In this document: positions 30,601 to 42,728 of the stretch, one piece after another
How positions within the stretch are numbered: position 1 is the first letter of the stretch
Layout of the letters: every line of letters begins with the position of its first letter
NCBI GenBank assembly: GCA_003427395.1
Contig: BFEA01000583.1
Coordinates: 858,719 to 922,718 of the forward strand
Length of the DNA stretch: 64,000 bases
Reading direction: 5' to 3'
DNA from: Chara braunii
Taxonomy: Eukaryota > Streptophyta > Charophyceae > Charales > Characeae
Translations under genes and position numbers: made by a program
Notes under the pieces: generated by a model
Seen by the model: only the letters and a program-made list of their open reading frames with translations
Database searches by the model: none
Told to the model about the DNA's origin: nothing

Positions 30601-31934
30601 AGTTCTTAGCCAACCATTGTTTGAGAACCCACATATTCGCTTGCCCTCTTACGATTGGATAGTGTACACAACAACGAACAATTTTGGAAGAACATGGATT
30701 GAAAAAGGTATTTTCCGGGTGGGAGACATCTGGGATACTTTTCTGGTTTTATACAAATTAGAGAATGATCTCAAATCATCCCTTGAACAAGTCAGAGGCT
30801 TGGCAGAGAAGCGAAACTCACTAATAAATGCAATTCCTCATAAATGGAAGGACCTACTGGATTCCACTAGAACAAATCCACCTGGTACATGGTATAGCAC
30901 AAATACGCCCAAGGATCCTTCCTGTGTCTGCAAACTGGTCCAAATCAAACCAGATGGGAAAAAAAACTTTCAAAGTTATACGGTTTCTCTAACTCAACAA
31001 AATCTAAATCACAACCGTCACCGAGCTCTGCTCTTATTGAAATCAGAGTAACTTGAGACCTTAGCATCGAAGGAAGCCCCGCTTGTGCTGTTCTTTTCAA
31101 AGGAAGACCCGTCAGCGAGTTAAAATTGAATCCGATGAAATGGGAGTGGAGGGTTGCAGGAACGGCTGGTCAAAGCGTATGCCCTGCTAGGCTGGTCAAA
31201 GCGTATACCTACTAGATTACACACAAAAAGTAGGATACGCTCTGCATCCATCTGTCAAATCCCGCCAGATTACAACCCAAGTTAGATGGCAATCTTTACT
31301 GTCAATCGACCCTCAACTCATCTCATCACCTATTGGCAAATGCTGGCTACAACTCAAACTTATCCTCAACCAGCGTCGAGCCTCAATCCCCTGGCTCCTT
31401 ACCCAAGTCTCTACTCTCTCCGTTGTTTGATTGGTTGAGCATGGTATGAAAGTTGATATGATATGTCAACAATGCCAGTGGGCATTTGAGTCTACTATTC
31501 ACCTTTGGTGGGATTGTCCGACATCAGCCCGAATTTGAAAATGGTGGATTGACAAATAGGTGTTTATCGCTGGGAGTGTATTTGAGTGGAATAAACTGTG
31601 GACCCTACTTCGTGGAGTTCCAGACGGGATGTCAATCAGCAAAGAATTGAGATATGTAGCCCCAAACGTTGAGAGCTGTAGTATTTGCAGTAATTTGACA
31701 TGCCAGAAACGATCAAATCTTTGAGCAGCTCGAATGGACAAATAACCAGTTATGATCTTCGATTTTGAAGGGGACGCGTCAAATAATAATGACAGACTGG
31801 AGACGCAAGGTAATAATTCCGACAATAGGTTGTGTGGGTTACAATGGTTTAGGGAAACCTGGTTCTCTCAAGGTACTCTTGCCTCTGTGAAAAATGAAAG
31901 TTTGTGTTTGAAAGATTGGTTATTTAAACAGTAG
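27690..31934 (+). pseudogene. LINE D ORF2 (endonuclease / reverse transcriptase)
   Basis: The endonuclease begins near 27700 with 'VSWKLECTGFG', then 'CLQETKLGKEKITALSRWW' and 'LDYLLAAQVLWGF' with 'NPLSDHKAVSMT' (SDH block, about 28365). The RT shows 'LGDDGLSIELYLSIW', 'VLNVSYKLLAKIM', motif A 'ILLDL' directly followed by a stop and 'YDRVNW', 'LRQGCSLTPLLAVIQMEGLL', and motif C 'KALADNLFFVVEN' (29802-29840) with the last Asp changed to Asn. The C-terminal zinc site 'MICQQCQWAFESTIHLWWDC' (about 31455-31515) keeps Cys-Cys-His-Cys. The end 'SLCLKDWLFKQ' stops at 31934. Numerous stops and frameshifts are present. Confidence 0.86.
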
Positions 31935-32465
31935 ATCAGTTGAATCAACCTGCACGCTCAGTTGCTGGATCGGTCTCCGTAGACAGGCAGAGGTTCAAGG
32001 GGCGGAGGGAGTGTGTAGGCGAACAGTAGAAGTCTCATGCTAAGACTACCACCGCTTTAGGTGGAATTATTGTATTTCTGCAGTAAACAGGTGGTAGTGG
32101 AGGTTAGTTAAGAAGTCTAGAAGTGAGTTACCCAGTGCATGTTCGTGGACGACCAATTTTTAGGCCAATCCTGTTTCCTTATAGTGGTTGGGTATCCTTG
32201 CCCTGTAGACGAATTGTGTAGGACAGTTTGAAATTTCACTTTCCTTTGCTGGGTTGTGGGCCTTTTTAGTCCGTGAAGGTATAATTTTTGATAGGGGTGA
32301 TACTTTTGGATTGTTTGGATTTTTCGGGCCTTGTAGGTAAATTTACTTTCAGGGTTGTGAACAAGACATGGCAGCGGTCTGTGTGCTGGCCATTTATATT
32401 CCTAGTCATACTGCTCCCAACACCATTCTGAGTTGGGCTATGCCCCCAATATTTTTTCCTTTTTC
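31935..32465 (+). other. LINE D 3' UTR
   Basis: Non-coding sequence after the ORF2 stop. It runs into a T-run at 32469-32482 that belongs to the facing LINE E, so the natural 3' end of D is probably disrupted by E. Confidence 0.5.
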
Positions 32466-32468
32466 CGG

Positions 32469-32905
32469 TTTTTTTTTTTTTTCCTAACAGTACTCAATTC
32501 ATTCTCAATAAGTTACGAGGCCGAGGACCTCACAATTCAACCGGGGGGTATCTGACAGCATCAGCCAGCTTAGCTTTCATGTAAAAGACCTGTGAAGTTC
32601 TTCAAATGAACTTTAATTTATCTGCAAAGGATAATCCTACCTTGACTTGTTGTGCCTACAGGAATAATAATATGAAGCTTAGTTCACTATTTACTGCATC
32701 TCAAGAAACCTGTAACCAACTGAGCAAGAACTCCTGTACTTTTTCAAGAGAGGAAAAAAAGTACTAGTAGAATATGCGCTAACCTACTCTGGGACTAACG
32801 CGGCCCAGTGGAGCGGCCTATGGTCCGATTCCTACAGGCACTCTCCTAATGGTCTACCTTGACCCTACGCAACCAAGTGTTCTGGTTGGTACTTCTATTG
32901 TCAAC
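32469..32905 (-). other. LINE E 3' UTR with HP2 and poly-A
   Basis: In minus sense the UTR follows the ORF2 stop at 32906. It carries 'GACCATTAGGAGAGTGCC' (shared with LINE A), then HP2 GAGG/CCTC (32517-32531) preceded by GGTTGAATTGT, and ends in poly-A (the T-run at 32469-32482). The GGTTGAATTGTGAGG block also occurs at 8761. Confidence 0.72.
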
Positions 32906-35900
32906 TCATCTTGTACTCTTAACCTCTACCACCCAGCTTGAGAAGGTCAGCCCCCTCGTTGGATGGACATCCTCGATCTGGTGCATCTTGGCCCAGGTGC
33001 TGCGGAACCACTGGACTTGATTTGCACTACCTCTACCTGCACCAACTTTTCTCCTCCAGTCTACCCGGATAGCTTGTCTCAAACCTTGTTTAAAGAGTCT
33101 TTTGATTTCCACGTTTGAGAGTGGCTTCTTGTGAAAGCGAGATTTGTTTCTGTCCTTCCAGATGATTTCGCAAATCAGGCCCCTTATCACATGTGCTATG
33201 TAACCCCAACCCCTGCGCCCACTCACTCCAGGTGGCAGGAAGCCCAAAAGTGCCATTTCTCCTCCCAGTCTACCTGCTGCCCTCCAAAATCTCTCCAGTG
33301 GTGGGCCCACCGATTCCACACTCTCTTCGAGGTTGGGGAGTCCCACCATAGATGTTTGGTAGACTCGAAGGGCCATCTGCACCTTGTGCAACCCAGATCG
33401 ACCTCCATCCCCTTACTTGTCAGCCAGACCGCCGAAGGCGTCACCATAAGGGAGAGTAACCAAAGGATACTCACTTGTTTTCCGTTCGAAAGAGAGGATA
33501 ACGTTTTTCACAAATTCTCAAACTCAGGTTCTGCTTCTGATAGGTCTCCGTTCCACATAGCCTGCCATCTTGGTGCTGCAATCTGCGTAGGCTTTTTCAG
33601 CCCTGCCTGAGCTAACCGATACCCATGTGCCACTTAGTAATTCATCAGACTTAGGGCTAGCACTCCTGGCTGTTTCTCTTTCCATCCCCAGGCCAAGGGG
33701 TCGATACACAGCTGGCGTACGGAAGTCCTTCCCACACAGTTCAGAGTTAGGACTTGGGCGAGAGGACCCAACTTCTTCGCTTCCACCACACGGACTTGTG
33801 CTGGATTATCCCATACCATGATCGTTTCTTCTCCCTGTTGGGCCAGGGTGTTCGATGGCCCTCCGCTGCGTCATCTTTTTACTCTCCGAAAGTCGTTGGG
33901 TAACATTCTAACACCTTCCATAGGACATTGCCTTCCAACTCCTGATCCGAGATGTACCACGTACCCGTGGGGTCGACTCCCAACGGGCCCAACAGATTCA
34001 ACCAGTCATGTGGAATTGCCTCTATAACCTGTCTCCAATGTTCCTCTACCCTTTGCAGCCCTCTCAGGATCTCCTTTACTTCCCCAAGCGGCTTCCAACT
34101 GCCAAGAGTTGTGGACCATAGGTCCTCGATTCGAACGACCCCCCGCCTGATCCAGGCTTGTCCGAAGGATCCTGCCGTTCCATCTTCTACCAGCGGTGTT
34201 CCATTCTAATATGTGATGCTTTGATTTTCGAACAGTATCCGTCACATCACTTCTTCCTTGGTTGACGGATCCCTTTGTTCGTCTGTGGAGAGTTTTTTCC
34301 AAGCCTTGCGTACTGCCTCCCAAAAGCATGATTTCAACCGTTTTTTTTTTAAGGACGGGATGAAAAAGCACGCCCACACATCCTTTGCTCTTCTCAGTTT
34401 CCAGGCTTTCGTCAAGATGCGTTCTGCCAGGATTATCCAGTGTTCCGATGGATCTCTTGCCGCCACTTTTGCTATCCATTTCGGAGTTGAGCCTGATTCC
34501 TTCGAGCCGGATCTAGGAGACCTAGGCCCCCCTTGTTTCGTGGGAAGGTCAATGTGTCAAAGGCTACTTTGGAGACAAACCTTCCATTGCTTGGAGCTTT
34601 GGGTTTCCATATGAAACGTGATGCCAGCCTCCTAACAGCCTTTACTACCCCCGCTGAGAACTCCCTGACCGACGTGACAAACCATAGGATTGAGAACAAT
34701 GCAACGTTGGTGACCAGCGCTCTCCCAATCAAGGACAGGTGCCACGATGCTCTCCAAAATCTGAGTCGTGTCACAATCCTCTGTTGTAGGATGAGACCTT
34801 GGGAGGACACGTCTATCTGCAGACTAACTAAAATATCCAAAAATCTTTCTTCTTCCCCTCTCTTCACCCTTTTCATGCCCCACTCCACCTTTAGTTTGAA
34901 CTGAAATGGCAACAAGTAGGATGATTTGTTCTAGTTGATTGTGGCTTCTGACAGCTCTGAATACTCACACATCACCGTCTTGAGTGTGTGCATCGAGCGA
35001 ACCGTGTTCTCGCTGATCACGAACAGGTCGTCCGCCAAGGCTTTCACTTTGCATTCTTCCCCGTTGTGAAGTTGCAGCCCTCTGATATCCGGGTGACGTC
35101 GGATCTTGTTGAGCAAGACTTCCATTTGTAGCACAAAGAACAGTGGGGCTAGAGGACACCCCTGGCGAAGGAAACGCGACAGTGGAAATGGGATTGACAG
35201 GTGTCCATTAACCATTACCGCCGAGGATGAGAACGTATACATTGCAATATCCCAGGCGCAGAAATTGTCTCCGAACTCCATCCGCCTCAAAGTGGTGAGG
35301 ACGAAAGTCCAACCCACTTTGTCGTAGGCCTTCTCTAGATCTAGCAGTAGAACTGTCGTGTCTAAACTCTCCTCTTGCACTACTTCAAGGGTCTCTATGG
35401 TCGTCACTATATTATTGAATATAGACTGGCCTTGTACAAAATCCCCTTGGTCCTGCTCTACCAGCTCCGAAAGATATTTGGAAAGTCTGCGTGCTAAGGT
35501 CTTAGCCAAGATCTTGTATGAGACATTCAGAAGTGAGAGAGGGTGTCAGTTTTTGAGCTCCGCTTTGTCCCATTTCTTGAAGAGAACCGCAATCACTCCA
35601 TGAGTCGTGTTTTTTCCTAGTTTACCCCCTACTAGGATCTCATTGTAGAGTTCTACTAGCAGGGGGGCAAACACTCCCCAGTTCGCTGCATAAAATTCAA
35701 CTGTCAATCCGTCGACCCCTGGCGATTTGCCTCTTGCCATGACTTTCAGTGTCTGTGTCGCCTCCTCCAACGTGATTGGTTTATCCAGGTCTAGCCTAGC
35801 TGTGGTCTGAAGCTTGACTGAGGTACTTTCCCATATGTCTGAGCCCTCTGAGAGGTCCGTGTGCACATCGTCATGTGGTTTCCTAGTGGTGAGAATATCC

Positions 35901-37140
35901 GCATAGTACATCCTTGCGTATTGGAGCATGCCTTGTGCTGAGCAGGCCACCGGAGCGGACTTGTCAAAGGGGTGCTTGAGTTCTACCATCTGCTGCTGCA
36001 TGCGTTTAGGAAGCAACTTTTGAAAAGTCTCTTTCGACATCTTGTTGTTTGTCTCGATGTTCTTTTCCTTCAACAACTCTAGCCACATCTTCGGTTTGCT
36101 CTCCTGAATACTGTCCCACTCCGCCATTCTCTTTTCCCTTTCTGCTGCCTTCACCATCATTGAGATGAGGTGTCCATCCATTCGTTATTCTGCCTCCTCC
36201 ACTCTCCTTTCGCACTCCGCTTCCTCCTATTTCTTAACTTAGCCAAGATCCGTGATATGACATCTAGTACTCCGGATGCGATGGCGATACCGCCATCCAA
36301 CCACTCGGTAGTGAAGTCAAACGAGTTTCTTGTACTTTCCCATCTTGATAAGTGATATGAGACCCAATCCTTCATTCTTGGGGTTTCCAGGATTTGACTG
36401 TTTATTATGAAGAAACCTCTGCCCCTCTCAATACCCAGATGTAGTCAGATGTCTGCCATCACCGGCTTGTGGTCGGAGATGGGGTTGTAGATTTGGCGGA
36501 CCGATGTCACTCAGTCCATTACTTGCTCTATCAACAGGAAGTAATTCAGTCGTCTTCTTGTCACCAGTTGCCTGTCCCGGAAATTGTGGGAGATCCAAGT
36601 GAATCTTGGGTCCCCCGGATTCAGTATAGCAAACGGATCTGAGAGGACGAGCTCTAAACTGAATTCCAACAAGGTTTGCACATCCCCCCAGTTAGCAGAT
36701 GGGGCTCCTGGTTTGAAAGCTTCATCTAAAGACACGTTTCAATCCCCCATTAACAATTTGTCCACTTGGGGGACATGAAGCATTAGCCTTGAGAAAAATC
36801 GTTCTCTTTCCCTGCTCTCCGTCGGGGCGTAAATAAACATAAACGCTCATTCCTCATTGCCTATGCTCACCTTTAGCCACACCCATCTGCCCCATATGTC
36901 CACCTTTGAGTTTATTACTTGCGCCTGTAGGTCCCTATGCAACAAGATCCCCACCCCGCTTCGGGTACCTCTCGCTGGCGCCCACACCTGCGGGCCGTCC
37001 CACCACATAAAAAACTCCTTCAGTTTATCTTCATCCAACTTCGATTCTTGTAGCAGAATACAGTTAGCTCTCCATTCATGCAACCAACTCTTCAGTCTTC
37101 GTCATTTTTCCCTCCCGTTTGTGTCCCCCAGACTGTGCAC
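32906..37140 (-). pseudogene. LINE E ORF2 (endonuclease / reverse transcriptase), few disablements
   Basis: From 37140 downward: 'CILLQESKLDEDKLKEFF' (endonuclease), 'DPRFTWISHNF', then the RT with 'GKSPGVDGLTVEFYAANW', 'LLNVSYKILAKTLARRL' (about 35490-35530), motif A 'VLLLDLEKAYDKVGWTF', 'RQGCPLAPLFFVLQMEVLL', and motif C 'KVKALADDLFVISEN' (35015-35050). Then come 'VEWGMKRVKRGEEERFLD' and the zinc-binding tail 'LGCTRCRWPFESTKHLWWDS', where the last Cys is Ser. The end is 'FSSWVVEVKSTR' at 32906. Some breaks are single nonsense changes at expected Trp codons (near 35543 and 34919). Frameshifts occur around 34480, 34250 and 33370-33480. It is the best preserved ORF2 here but not functional. 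Confidence 0.9.
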
Positions 37141-37329
37141 ATTCCAGGAAACCGCTCTTATCTTATCCATCAGCTTGTTCTATTCCCGCCTGAAGTTGGA
37201 TTCGGGTGTCTGCATTGATCCTTTCGCCTTGTGTTTGTTCCTTCACTGCCCCTCCTTCAGTTGCTTGCGGCCTGTGAAGCGAGTTTCTCCTCGAAGAGCC
37301 TGTTCTGGAGGATGTTGAGCGTCATTCTT

Positions 37330-38030
37330 CAGTCACTTTCTGTGCTAGAAAACGAGAGTGCAGGTTCTCTTCGTCAAGCAGTTTCTCATTCGCGTTCAGC
37401 AGTACTAAGCCATAAATTCCCGGGAGGATCTTGACATGTTCCAATTCTTGTCTATCCCGTTCCCTAACAAGATCCGCATGGAACCATTGGATCCCTGCTC
37501 GGGCCAAGGTGTCCGTGACTTCTGTTAGTATCCTTGCGTCCAGAAGAGGAAAGTACAACTTTGTATATCCTTAGACAAATTCGCATAGGACGCTGGCCAT
37601 GGTGGAGTGTGGGACTAACCTCACTGGAATGTGATCTCCATATAACTTCTTTGTCTCCCCAAAGATCATATTCGGTGTGGGAGAGCAATCCACCTCCACC
37701 GTGGGGATATACGACTCTCCCGCTTCATTCGTGAGAGCTAGGAAGCAAACTCCTTCGGTTGATCTAGTGCACACTAGTGGCACCAGATTCCTTTGCACTG
37801 ATTCCATCTTGTTCCTGTCCACTGTATCTGCCCTGCGGTTTTTGTCCGGGATCCTGCGACTCTCCACCTCTTGCCTGCCGCGGTACCTCTGCCTAGATGC
37901 CGCCGAACTCTCCATCGAAGAGGACTCGCCTGAAGCGGACCTCTCTTCTTCACAGCATTCGCTTCCCCACCCTTACTCTAGAGTGTGATGTAACTGACGT
38001 CTTTGAGAGCTCCTCCTGAATTGTTCCTCC
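37330..38030 (-). pseudogene. LINE E linker segment (uncharacterised domain)
   Basis: Between ORF1 and the endonuclease lies 'VPLVCTRSTEGVCFLALTNE', 'SYIPTVEVDCSPTPNMIFGE', 'PVRLVPHSTMASVLCEFV'. After one stop (37571) come 'LYFPLLDARILTEVTDTLAR', 'GIQWFHADLVRERDRQELEH' and 'GIYGLVLLNANEKLLDEENL'. Only one stop interrupts about 190 residues, and LINE D (27130-27689) keeps the same order, so it was translated in the ancestor. It may be the C-terminal domain of ORF1 or the start of ORF2. I do not recognise its fold; no function is proposed. Confidence 0.6.
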
Positions 38031-38561
38031 CCCGACTGGCTGTCTGGATGTCTCTCCCCTTGCTGTCTCTTCGTTGCCCCTTGCGCTTGGATTAGGGCCT
38101 TGGTTACTATGCCTCCATGACTAGGTGGGGTCACCTATGTTCCTCTGAGATTCTTCCTTCCACGCGTCTCACCTGGCATTGTTTACCCTCGAGCAGCGTC
38201 TGTTTGAGCCGCCTCTCCCTTCCCATCTAGAAAAGTCTAGAGACGGGAGACCTCTACTTGTGGCCTGTGGGGCGTGATTTCGCCGGTCATATGTGTCTGA
38301 GGGATATCCTGGCTTGGGATGTTCCACCTGTATCTGCTGGACCACGCGGTGCAGATCCCTTGGTACTTGGACATTGCCTTCATACATTGGTCCCGCTTGA
38401 TACTGGCTCTGTTGCTGATACAGTTGTTGCTCCTGCCAGGGGTGGTACGTCGCTGTTTCTGGTAAACCTCCACATACTGGCCCTGACAAGCTTCCACCTG
38501 GCCACTGGCCATTGACTAGTCTAGCCTCGTTCCCTCCTCCTGTCCAGTCGTTCCCTGGGAG

Positions 38562-39842
38562 TCAAGGATGCATCAGGGGAGGACCTGCACTAGAGGCCGG
38601 CCCACCGTACCAGTTTTGTTGGCCCCTGTGTGGCTCTTCTCTGTGCTGTCCTTGAGCGTTGTGGCCGCTCGCTTGCTGTACCTGTTGGTGATTAATCCTC
38701 CATTGTGTATTTACTCCCCCGTTTTCAAGGCCCGTGCTTTGAGTCACTGCATCCATCGAAACACGTTGCTGATGGTAGCCTACCATATGATTCGCTGCCA
38801 GTACAGCTGCAGTGCGCGGGTGCGTTACATTCTGCGTACCCTGTGCACCCTGCCCCTGGGGGGCTCTCCCAGTTGCTGTTTGAGAGTGCACTTCTCCGCG
38901 GTGCGGCTGCTCTTCCCTGCCATCGCGCTCCTGGTTCTGCATGTGCTCTCTGAATCGCGCCCTGTGACCTCCCTGCCTTTCTCCCTTTCCTCTTCGCCAA
39001 TCCTCACTTTGTCTGAGTCTTGGGCAGTTGTCTTCCGTATGGAAGTACCATCTGCACCTCTTGCACCAGTCTGTGTAGGGGGATACAATCTCGACCCTCC
39101 ACTGCTCTCCCTTGGGCGATTGGATGATCAACTCATCGTCAATCCTGTGCCTTGCCTCGGAGGGCATGTCCATTTTAACATTCATTAGTTTTGGACGGTC
39201 ATTATCGTATTCCGGGGTGTGTACATCCAGGATTTCACCAAACATGCCGCTGACCGCACTCCTCAGGAAGTAGTAAGCATTGAGGGGGACCCTCAAGGCC
39301 ATTATCCATAACTTTGTTTTTGCTTCCTGAATTCGAATGTCTTGAAGCTCTTGCTTAGTTAACCGGGGTTTGAAGTGCACCAGGTATAACTTGTTCTCCA
39401 GCTTGATCGACAGCTCCTTCTGTTGGATCAGCCAGTCAGCTATCTCTTTCGCCTTGGCCACGTATGAAGCTACATTAGGGCCTTCAAATTTTACTCTACC
39501 CCTCCGAGCTTCCGGCTTAAAGAGACGCTTTGCCGTCCATCCGTCTTCATATGCTCGGATGAGATCTTCCTTGTCCGCTCTTGACAGGTTCCTTGCGTTT
39601 CTTTGAAAGGTGACAATGACTGATCTCCCCCTCAGCCACTGCTCTTTGAATTCGTTAACTGCTTCATTCACTACAAAACGTTTCCCTTCTTCATCTACTG
39701 CAACCTTGCCCAAATTGACATCTTCCGGACAGATTCCTTCATCATAGCATCTACCTATCGATTCTCTAACTTTGGAAAGTTCCCCACCCAATTGGATTGG
39801 GGATGATGGTTTGTCATTACCACTTCTGTCTAGGCCCGCCAT
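38562..39842 (-). CDS. LINE E ORF1 protein, intact 426-residue frame with CCHC knuckle
   Basis: An uninterrupted frame starts at ATG 39842 in a good context (AAG ATG GCG). Residues 55-255 have the layout of the DUF4283-type fold of plant LINE ORF1 proteins ('RSVIVTFQRNARNL', 'LWIMALRVPLNAYYFLRSAV'). A CCHC zinc knuckle follows, Cys260-x2-Cys263-x4-His268-x4-Cys273, in 'WCKRCRWYFHTEDNC'. The last 150 residues are rich in Gln, Arg and Gly and probably disordered. The protein should bind element RNA and escort it to the nucleus. The frame may originally have continued downstream (38512-38237 is Q/R-rich in another frame), so the present stop may reflect a frameshift. Expression is unknown. Confidence 0.85.
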   Translation of the reverse strand: MAGLDRSGNDKPSSPIQLGGELSKVRESIGRCYDEGICPEDVNLGKVAVDEEGKRFVVNEAVNEFKEQWLRGRSVIVTFQRNARNLSRADKEDLIRAYEDGWTAKRLFKPEARRGRVKFEGPNVASYVAKAKEIADWLIQQKELSIKLENKLYLVHFKPRLTKQELQDIRIQEAKTKLWIMALRVPLNAYYFLRSAVSGMFGEILDVHTPEYDNDRPKLMNVKMDMPSEARHRIDDELIIQSPKGEQWRVEIVSPYTDWCKRCRWYFHTEDNCPRLRQSEDWRRGKGERQGGHRARFREHMQNQERDGREEQPHRGEVHSQTATGRAPQGQGAQGTQNVTHPRTAAVLAANHMVGYHQQRVSMDAVTQSTGLENGGVNTQWRINHQQVQQASGHNAQGQHREEPHRGQQNWYGGPASSAGPPLMHP

Positions 39843-41400
39843 CTTCTAACCTTCCAGGGTCCTGCCCTGATTACAACTCAGCCTGTATCTAGATTGAAGA
39901 TGGTGATCTTGGCCTAGCAAAAGAAGAAGCACGTAAATCCCCTCCCCTCCAATAGAGGGGCACCTCGCGTCGTGCATCCTCCCCAAGCAGAAGATCGACA
40001 GAAGACTCGATGTCGATCTTCTCCCATGCCAATCGCTCTGCGCGTCTGCTGCTGTTGTCGGTGGTGCAATGCACTACTCAGTGTGAAACATGCCTAAGCT
40101 TGTCCGACTTTTGGCTCCGCATTGTAGATCAGATTTCGAATCCTTATGTTCGATTGTTCAGGAGGCCGAAAGAAGTGCCTAGTTCCGTTGCTCTTGGGAA
40201 ACCTCCCACACCCATTATCGGTTGCTGGCTTCCCAGTTGTGCCACTTGAATCTTCTTGGGGGAACGGCGATGCTGATGAGGAGCCCCCAAAATTATTTCT
40301 TCCACTATCTTGGGCAAATTCCCAGTTAGCAACGTGCTTGTTTTTATGTTAACTGCTTCCCTCCCCAACCTTGGTCAACGCTCCTACTTCCATCAATTTC
40401 CCTTGAGCATTCTGCATGTCGATGCCGAGATGACCCGTAGCTCGTTCTCGGTCCCCCTAACGCCACTGTCGCTCCTTGTGTTCGAAGGTTGTCCTTGTAC
40501 TAACCTCTCTCCATTACTCGTCAAACGTGTCAGCTCCGATTAAACCTTTCACTCGAATATGGGAGAAAGGAGTAGGATGAGGGAAGTCAAACGGGATCTC
40601 CGTAAACGGGGAAGAAAGGAGGGATGAGCGGTAGGGACTATATACTTCCACCCGATCTCGTTCGTCTATGTGTACCGAGGTCTGTATTTCCGAATCCCCC
40701 TCGTCTCCGCCGTGCCCTCTTCCTTTCACCTCTGTAGCCTACCCCCCGCATTGGATTACCGAGAGCGATTGGTCAAAAAGGCTGCGTCTGAGCGAACACT
40801 GGAGTATCGTGAACGGGAGCGGGATTAGGAGGACAAAACCTCCAGCGGCCTCTACTATGAGAGACTTTTTGGTTGAGCACTTCCCCCGCTTTTGGCACAC
40901 TCCAATTCCCTCTTACTACGCCTCTCCAGCCCTAGCCATCGAAGCCGCCTTGGCCAGCCCTACTCTTTGTTCCAACTACAGTACCTGGATAATAGAAAAT
41001 CCGGCGCCCACCTACCACGGTAACAGTCAGTTGTTTACTCCTGTACGTTCGTCGTGAAGGGTGGGAAGTTTTACCCTCATCACTGCGACGCTATTCCAGG
41101 TGAATGTATCGAGCCAGCCTAACAACCTTGGTTCCACCATTTTCGGGTATTCCCTCACTGTTCTACCTGGGAGTGTAAGGTCTAGGGCTCCGACCCCCCA
41201 CCAAGGTACAGCCCTGGATACTACTTTCCTGTTGTTACACATGATCCGGCGTCAATTTTCCTTCCTCCCTCTTCCAGTTACCGGAAGGATGAGCTATGGT
41301 GAACCAAACGTCCCCGTGACCTACCCTACGGTAACTTCAGGACTACTCGGATAGGGCGTCGCAGAGGACCAGCCTCCTCCCACGAAGAGGGGAGTGCGAC
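39843..41400. other. Probable LINE E 5' leader and upstream sequence
   Basis: About 1.5 kb with several short open frames on both strands (for example 40668-41057 and 41061-41354 plus) but no motif I recognise. The part next to 39842 is presumably the LINE E 5' UTR. A 5' boundary cannot be set. Confidence 0.4.
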
Positions 41401-41740
41401 ATCCAACACCCATTCCCCATCGAGTCGGCGGAGGTGACGGCCGAGCAGCGCCTCACGCTGAAGCGCGAAGCGGCAGCAGGAGGCAGAGTGCTATGCTACC
41501 CGCCCGGCACCAAGGTTCCTCGGTTGTTTTTCTGAACTTTGCATAATGATGAAGACCCTTGTTTTGTATAAAAAAAAAATGGAAAAAAAAAAGAAAAAAA
41601 AGAAATAGATGAGAGAAGAATATAGAAAAAAAGAAAAAAAAAGGGGGAAAAATTTCCATAAAGTTCGAGTTACTTGCAGCGTGCCCCTCTGAATTCCGGA
41701 AAAACTCTGGCATCGTTTGGGCTTGAAATGTGTTCAATAT
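41401..41740. other. Spacer with A-rich tract
   Basis: Contains an A-rich run (about 41568-41655) that could be the tail of a plus-strand element ending 'GACCCTTGTTTTGTAT'. No gene is seen. Confidence 0.4.
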
Positions 41741-41965
41741 GCCCCTACAGGTACGGGTTCCAAATCTCCAGTATGACCCGGTAACTCCCCTCGCAGGACA
41801 AGGGGAACGGCGGCCACAGGGGCATGCTGGACAGTTGCACCTCTTACTGACAGGGGCCTGCCCCTACAAATACGGCTTCCAAATCTCCAGTATGACCCGG
41901 CCAGGGTACCGGTGGCCACAGGGACATGCTTGACAGTTGCACCGCTCACTGACAGGGGCCTGCGG
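41741..41965. repeat. Tandem duplication, unit about 119 bp
   Basis: 'GCCCCTACA.GTACGG.TTCC', 'AAATCTCCAGTATGACCCGG', 'GGCCACAGGG.CATGCT..AC' and 'CTGACAGGGGCCTGC' occur at 41741-41859 and again at 41860-41965. The second copy has a short internal deletion. Confidence 0.88.
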
Positions 41966-42701
<736 letters not shown>

Positions 42702-42728
42702 TGTTGCTCTGGCTTGATTTGAGTGAAG

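Noticed and set aside
38568-39188. 206-codon plus-strand frame opposite LINE E ORF1
   Set aside because: It is the antisense shadow of ORF1, which has a zinc knuckle and family support.
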